From assembly GCA_012845835.1 (NCBI GenBank), contig JABAKD010000025.1:8700338-8764337 (forward strand): a stretch of DNA of 64,000 nt, given 5' to 3'. This DNA is from Undaria pinnatifida. Taxonomy: Eukaryota > Sar > Phaeophyceae > Laminariales > Alariaceae. A model generated the notes under the pieces. It was given only the letters and a program-made list of their open reading frames with translations. It ran no database searches and had not been told where the DNA came from. The first letter of the stretch is position 1. Every line of letters begins with the position of its first letter. Below, one piece after another: positions 10,601 through 18,800 of the stretch. The position numbers and the translations under genes were made by a program.

Positions 10601-13600
10601 CGTAAAAGCACAGATTGGTTTAGTGTGTTACGTAGTTAGTAACTCATCCAATACCACGGAGGGCATGGCATGGTATTTGCTAGCCCAACCGTCCTTGAAT
10701 TGCCGACGATGAAGAAAAAAAAACTCTGCTCCTGTCGTAGAAGCGATCCCAGTCTATATTTTAACGTTATTTTGTGGTGTTACTTTACTGGTGGTGTGCT
10801 ACTCTCGCACCGCGCGAGCATTTAGCGTTTTGACTCAACGTAACACCAGCGAGAGAGACCGTAAAACGGGGACGGCATGTCCGTGTTTCTCAACACCCCT
10901 GTAAAGTCTGACAAACTGAGACGAACTTAAAAATGTACCTGTTTCGGGATCAAATCCAGCGCTAAACCTGGCCGATTTATCATATACTTTTGCAGTGTAA
11001 AACGATGCCAAATCGCGTATTTGTTTGCCTCCGGTGGCGCCTTCAGCGGGATCCTCCCGAGGCGCTTCCGGCGGGCCCCCCGGGGGCGCCTCCAGCGGGC
11101 CCCCCTTCGGCCTGGGGGGGCTAGCCAACTAGTCGGCTAAAGCCAGTAAAACTGCCCGAGCTGGCTGGCTTCTCCAGCCAACTCAGTCCTACCAGTTATT
11201 GCATACTCGCACGTTACGCGCAAAGTTTTTCAGATTTAGCACGTAAATTCATTAGCGATAAATGTGTGGGGGCTCCCTGTGTGCAGGTCGGCACAAAACG
11301 ACGTGTGTGTGGTGCCCAGACCAGCCCGACCACAGACCAAACCCTAGCCGCAGCCTTGTGGGGGCTCGAGGTCGGCACCAGGTCTTTGTGCAGTTCTGCC
11401 ATACATCGCTCATCAACTTCTCGCCAAACACCAGGTCTGCAGGGGCAATTCTGCCATACATCGCTCATCAACTTCTCGCCAAACACCAGGTCTGCAGGGG
11501 CAGTTCTGCCATACATCGCTCATCAACTTCTCGCCAACTACCATGTATGCGGGAACTCCAGCCACCTCACAGTCCTACCCAATACCGTAAAAATATACGT
11601 TCATGTACGCGCAAGGTTTCTGCCAGATTTGAACGTAAATTCCAATCATAAGCGGTAACTGTGTGGCGGCTCATGTATGTGCAGGTCGGCACAACACGGC
11701 GGGAGTGGTGCCCAGATCAACCCGGCTCCGAACGAAAACCCTAACCGCAGCCCTTCAGGGGCAGTAACTTTCACCGCGTTCTCACTACCCCGAATATGCC
11801 AGATTAAAAGTACCAAAACAATTACGACTTATTGGTGATCCGCACATTTTTTTGTCAGATCACGCAAATCGCGCGGCTTTGCCGCTCGAACGGCGGTAAC
11901 CTTAGCTTGGGGTAGGGTCGGGGTTAGCGATAGGGTTGGGGGTAGGGCTGGGTCTACGCCGCCTGCATGTGTTCTGTAAAACAAAAAATACCCCAAAAAC
12001 ACAAAAACAAGCCTGAAAACCTCTATAGAGCGTAATATTTTGGTACTTCCATCTGGTATATTTGGGGTGGTCAGACCGGTAAAGCCACCTCCTTTGGGGG
12101 CCTCGAGGTCGGCATGAGGTGTGCAGGAGCAGTTCTGTAATACGTTACTAATGAACTTCACGGGCACACCTGAAAAACTTTACACGTGCATATGTGCGGT
12201 TATAGCCCGGGCCGAGGTGCATTCAACCCCGATCTCTCTCACCGAGACGACAGCAGTGTCGCGATCCCATCCCCAGCCAAGAACCCAGCGCAACTTCGAA
12301 CAATTTTGAACAGATAGTTGCAATACCGTGTATTCCAAACATACCAGCACAGCAGGACAATTAACGCGTACAACGCATTGAACACCCATACTAAACACGT
12401 AACACATATCATATATACCTGGTACAACGCGTTAAACACATAAAAGCCTGTATGCTAATAAATCAACATTTTATCTTCCTCTGTTCATTAGCGATTACTG
12501 CTGTGTTTGTTTTTGGTTTCTTTATCTCACAGCAATCTGTGACCACATCATCATTCGCATCCCTTCAGGATAAAGAATCAACACAGGTGAAGGATCAACA
12601 CAGGTGTTCTACAACTGATGACGTTTGGTATTACGGGGGACCATAGTAAATAGGACCAAATATTGTTAGTCAAAATAGGGAAATATATTGGTTTTTGTGT
12701 GTACCGTAGGTCCTATTTACTATGGTCCCCCGTAAATAGAAAGAACCGATTCAACATCAAGAAAAAATCAGACAACGCCAAACACGTACATGCAATCCTG
12801 CCACCGAAACAATGTCGCGATCAACCCCCAGCCAAGGCACCACAGCAACTTCTGAACAATTCGAACACACTTAGCATAAACGGGTAAAAATGGTAAGCAG
12901 GGTATCAGATACAGACCATCACCCCACAAAAAACATACAACACAAATAGCTTGTAAGACACATACAACTGATTTGACACATATAATGTACGTACAAACAT
13001 ACAAACCCGCTTAACAAAAACAACACATTAAAACACCACAATTAACGCCTTTGCGACTGGAAACCCATTTTTGGGGACAAAATTACTTGGAATTAGTATA
13101 GGGATAAATATCGGGGCTCTATTTTTTGCAACTGGAAACCAATTTTTGGGGACAAAATTACTTGGGATTGGTATAGGGAGAAATGTTGAGGCTCTAAAAG
13201 GGTGGGGGACAAAATCGCTTGGAATTAGTACAGGGGGAAATGTTGAGGCTCTAAAAGGGTTATAACCCATAGAGCGCATTTAACCCTTCGCAAAACGTAC
13301 AACATTAGCCCCACCAAACACATAGCACATATAATATAGACCAAGAACTCGGTTGGGCTGGTCGCGGTGTTACTTGCCGGTTTACTTGGCCGGTGGCTAG
13401 TTGTTTTTTGGTCAGTTTTTAATCGAGTTTTGTCCCCTGCGACGCCCCCCCCCCCGAATTTCAAGCCAACCACGTTCGGAAGGGGAAGCTTGTGTAGACT
13501 AAACTATAAGATCGTTTGGGCTGGTCGGTTCTACCGGCCGGGTTACTTGCGAGGTCGTTGGCTAACTTTTTTAGGTCGGTTCTTATTAGAGTTTTGTCCC

Positions 13601-15569
13601 CCGTTTCAACTTAAGACGCCACCCGGTATTTCAAGCCAACCACATCCCGAAGGAGTACCTTGAAAAACATAGCATGTGCTGACGTCACTGGGTGTACACA
13701 AACAACGGTTTAATGTAAAGAAACAACAGAACCCAACTAACAAACCCAAAAACTTACTCTACTGCTTACTACATACTACGTCGCGTAAAACACGCCCCAT
13801 CCCCCCCCGACCCCCTCACCAAAACCATGTCGCGATCCACTTTCAGCCAGGAAGCCACCGCATCTTCGAACTCCTCTTGACCATCACCAACCCCACCACC
13901 ATCCCCCGCCTCCCCCGATAGCAACGCCTTCAGCTCAAGATAACTGTCAACGCCCACGGACTGTTCAGCGTCTTCGACGCCGCACACCAGCTCCGCATCG
14001 CACTCTGCTCTCACGCACATCTACGTAGTTTGAAACACGAATCCGGGGTTGGGGGATGGATATTTGGGGTGGAGCCGAGGCGGGGGTTGCGGTTGGGGTG
14101 GGGGTTAGAGTTGGGGTGGGTGTATTCACAGGGGGTAGGGGTTGGGGTGGGAGTGGGGCAGGGGGTGGGTGGGGGTAGGGTTATGGTTGGGGTGGGGGTT
14201 GGGTGGGGGTAGGGTCGAGGGTCGGGGTGGGGGTAGGGGTGGGGTTGGGGTGGTGGGGTTGGGGCTGGGGCAGGGGGTGGGGCGGGTAGGGGTCGGGTTA
14301 GGGTCGGGGTTGGGTGGGGGTAGGGTCGGGGGGTAGGGGTTGGGGTCGGGGGTCGGGGTAGAGCAGGTTGGGGTGGGGGTTGGGGCTAGGGTTGGGTGGG
14401 GGTAGGGGTCGGGGTGGGGGGTAGGGGTTGGAGAGATAGGATTGGGGTAGGGTTAGGGTTGGGTCGGGGTAGGCGTCGGGGATGAGGTGGGAATTGGGGG
14501 TGGGGGTAGTCTGAACTCTCTCTTCAACACTGCAAACCAGCTCCTCATCGCACTCTGCTCTCACGCACATCTACTAAAAAAACGGGTTTGGGGGCTTGGG
14601 GTGGAGGGTTACAGGTGAGAGTTTTAGGAGTGGGGTTGGGGGGTAGGGTTGGGGAGAGATTGGGGGTAGGGGTGGGTTAGGGGTGAGGGTAAAGGGTGGG
14701 GGTTAGCGTAGGGGCAGCATTCGGGCCAAGGGGGGTCAAGGTTCCCCTCCCCTCCCCTTCTCCCGAACCCAACCCACCAAACAAACGCCACTAACCTCCT
14801 GGAAAGCCGCGGCGTCTGCTCCCTTCTCTTCCTCGTCACACACATCTGAACACTCCCCAGCGATAAGGGCTCGGTACCCATCGCAAGCACCTCCAGCCCC
14901 TGATGCTGTCGAAAAATAGTTCTCCAGACAGGAGGATTCACATATTCCTACGCCACAAACGCCTGCTCGGTGGAGGGAGGGGGGAGGGTGGAGGGATAGC
15001 GCAGGGGGAGCGCAAGGGGGGGGGGGGGAAGGGGAGGGATAGGGGGAGGGAGGGGACGGGGAGTGGGAGGGGAGGTGGAGGCGGGAGGGGGAGGAGGGGT
15101 TGGGTCTTTGTGGATTTGGTGGACATGATGGTGGCGGTATTCATAGGGTCGGCCGAATCAAGGCCAACCATCGCTTGAGATTGCGCTCGATGTTGAGATT
15201 GAAATCGAGATTGGGAATGACTCGATTTCGAGACGGATATCGAGCTTTTTGAGATTGAGCTCGATTTTGAGATTGAAATCGATAGTGAGACCAAGTAACA
15301 TCGAGATTGATGCTGAAATCAGCGACCGACCCCTCTCTCTCCCCCAGAAATACTCAAAACGTAAAACCTACCTCCTCCGACGGTGAAGAGCGCTCCGTCC
15401 AGGCCATTGCCGGTCATGAGGTCTCGGGAACGGAATGGGAACCCTCCGGTAACATCCCAGGTCAACGTGGAAGGATCCGTATCGGTTGGTGATGTTACCT
15501 TTGGGCATGTGCGGCGTAATACGGACGGCGGGGGGGCAGAAGCGTTAACGGCAGTACATAGTAGTAGTA

Positions 15570-15623
<54 letters not shown>

Positions 15624-15681
15624 ATAGTATTAATACTTGTGGTGGTAGTAGTAGTAGTAGTATTCATAGTAGTAGTATTCA

Positions 15682-15729
<48 letters not shown>

Positions 15730-15767
15730 TAGTAGTAGTAGTAGTAGTATTAATAGTATTAATACTT

Positions 15768-15809
<42 letters not shown>

Positions 15810-18800
15810 TTCATAGTAGTAGTAGCAGTAGCGGTGGTAGCAGTAGCGTTGGCAGAATGTAGTACTCTTATAACAGCAGCAGCAGCGGCAGCTACACAAA
15901 CAGCAGAAGTAACAGCAGAAGCACCACCACAAGTAGCAGCAGTAGCAGTAGAATTAACAGTAGGGGCATGCAGAGAACTACCGGGTACAAAAAAAATAAG
16001 AACGAAGGTACAAACAGACTTTCGACGTAGTCCAAATATTAAATCTTGGGTCCAGGCCCAATTCGATGCGAGTCGAAGAGGGCGGGAATAGCTGGAAACT
16101 TCCCGCGATAAAAAAAGAAGGCGCGTACCGTAGTTGGGAGGGGGGAAGAAGCGCCTGAATTATTATAGTGACCCCGGATCTGAGTCACGTCAACGGAGGA
16201 CAGACGCGGAAAATAAAAGTTCGAAGATGATAGAAACGATGAGCGAAACAAAACAAAACGAAACAAAACAAAAATGCTCAACGGCCAGACGGGGACCCCT
16301 GATCGTCCTTTGGTTGTAACCCTTTTAGCACCGCACTCCCGACATGAGAGCAAACCACTTGGAGTTAGACTAGGACAATTTAAGGAGTTGGAAATGGATT
16401 ATCACTTATCACCCCTTGACAACTGGAAACCCGTTTTTGGGGACAAATTACTTGATACTAGTATAGGGAGGCGTTTTTAGGTTCTGAAGTACCGAAACCA
16501 CTGACCAATAGTTAGCGCTGACTATAGGAGAGGGGGTATGGTGCATATTCAACATACTGCATACCAGAGACCCAGCTGCTATCACAATCACAATTTTACC
16601 TGTAGGCGGTAACACCCGACTTTGACGAGGTAATCGTCCTCTTCCGTTCCCAAGCCATCCTTCGTCACGTCCTCGGCAACAGCGAACTCCTCACCTGGAA
16701 AAAAAAAACGAGCAAAAAACAAAACAAAAAAAGACGAGGGCGCATAAAAACTTCAAGTTTTTAACATGATCTCATTTCTATTATCTGTATGACATGGACA
16801 AGTGTGCCGGGCGGACTATGTATGATCTGCATCATCTGTCACGTGCTGTTAATAAAAGTCGGGAGGCATTTGTGTGATCTATCCGGCTCTTATGCCCGTA
16901 CAACATACCTATAGCGGTAAAACAGCACGTCTTTTCACGGGGCGGATCAGCTCTCGCGGGTCGGGTCGAGTTGGGTCAGGGTGACCCGACCCGACCCAAC
17001 CTGTGAGATATTTAAAACATCTCCTGATCCGACCCGACCCGTCCCCCGAGTTTTTGAAAAAAGTTCCGGCCTGATCCGCGGGCCGGGTCGTGACCCGTGA
17101 AAGCAAAGCAGCGTCTAGATGATTTACTGTATACCGTGATCTGTGAGAGGTGTCAAACGATACTACGGTTTTCAGATTTGCAAAAGAAAAACAAAAAAGA
17201 AGAAAAAACTGCCGCACCTCCCTCTCTCAGCAAAAGAGAGAATAAGCGGCTCCCCCCCCCCAGGCTCCATTACAGTCTGTGAGATAAACCCTTGAACTTG
17301 TCTCCTTCCCAATTAATAACCCGCGTATACGTCGCCGTGTCCGAAAGGGGTTCTCGTCAAAAAAATGAAAATGTCAAGAACAAAAAAAAATTGCTTTTGA
17401 TTTCGTTCTTGCTACTTTGCAAAATATTGCCAAAAACAAAAAACGCACCTCCCTCTCTCAGGAAGAGAGAATAAGTTGCTTCTCCCCACATCCCCGTTTT
17501 GGCTACAGAGAAAACCTCGTCTCCTTCCCATGTACCCGTGGCCGTGTCCGACGGGGATTCCTGCGGCGCAAAGAGGCGGTACAATATGGGGGAGCGGGGA
17601 CGTGGGGGCGGGGACGGGGGAGGGTCACCGGTTGTTTTTGTGCGATCGGACCGGGATCGGTTATTGCGGTTGTTGCAGAGTAATAAAAGGTTTGAAACCC
17701 TCAAACATATGGTTAAACTATTTTAAATACAGCAGCTGTGAGCTCGACAAACTTAAGGAGCGACACTCATCCAACCCTCGAATATCTGAATTTCATAAGT
17801 CTCCCCCCCCCGCCCCCGCCCAAAAAAAATAAAAAGAAAAGAAAACCCAACCAAGTAAAACAAAACCAACTACCAACTACCCCAACCCACCCAACCAACT
17901 AACCTAAAATATATATTGAAAAAAAACCACCCCTCCGCCCCCCCCCTCCTCCCCTCCAACTCACCACAGATCCAATAGGAGACAACGTAGCCCCTCTATC
18001 ACCATCCCCTGCCACACTCGGGGGCCCTGTAGGGTCATCCGTGGCAAATGCAGTCGGCTCCGTTGTATTGATACCACCCTGGGTGATAGAGGGGAAGGGG
18101 GTAGGAACCCCAGTAGGTGCGAGGGTGGGGGTCCCCGTTGCAGCCGCCGTAGGGGCGGCGGTGGGGGAGAGGGAGGCGGGGGCCAGGGAAGGGGGGGAGG
18201 AGGGGGCGAGGGAGGGGACGGCGGAAGGGGCGGAGGAGAAGGAGGAGGTGGCGGGGATCTCGCAGACGTAGTGCTTCCCCACGAAGCAGGAGAAAGGGTT
18301 CCATCCTTTGGGTTCGTATGGGTAGATTTCCTATGTTTGGGGAATTTTTTTGGGGTGGGGGAGGGATGGGAGGGGTTTGGGGAGACGGGGGTGGGGGGTG
18401 GGGGGTGGGGGAGGGAGGGAGGGAGGGAGGGAGGGAGGGAGCGATGGAGGGAGGGGAGGGATTAGACGTAGGAGGGAGGGGGTAAAAGGCCTACGATGTA
18501 CCAGTACGTAATCATATCGTCAGCCACTCAGCCTTCTGCAACGCCGGAGGGTCATTCAGCACTGCACCAACGTTTCGGGGATTGAGATACAGCAAATGCC
18601 CTCTATATTGCCGGTTGCCCGCTATAGTGCCTGAGAAATCGCTTGGCACACCTGGGAACGGCCAGTAGTGGCAGCACGCGGGGTAGCGCCGAGTGCCGCT
18701 ATAGTGCTAGCATTTTCGGTTGGCACATACCGGCACCTATAGCGGCCATCGGCACTACTCTGGATATGGATTTTCGACGCTATTGATTCTCTGAAGTCCT

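Noticed and set aside
14040-14505. Chromosome end or telomere
   Set aside because: GGGTTAGGG-like words occur, but the units are irregular, lie inside gene 1 and are flanked by exons on both sides.
15383-16091. Long open frames of Ser, Val or Thr repeats
   Set aside because: They are translations of the TAG/GTA microsatellite in an intron of gene 1, open in several frames on both strands for trivial reasons.
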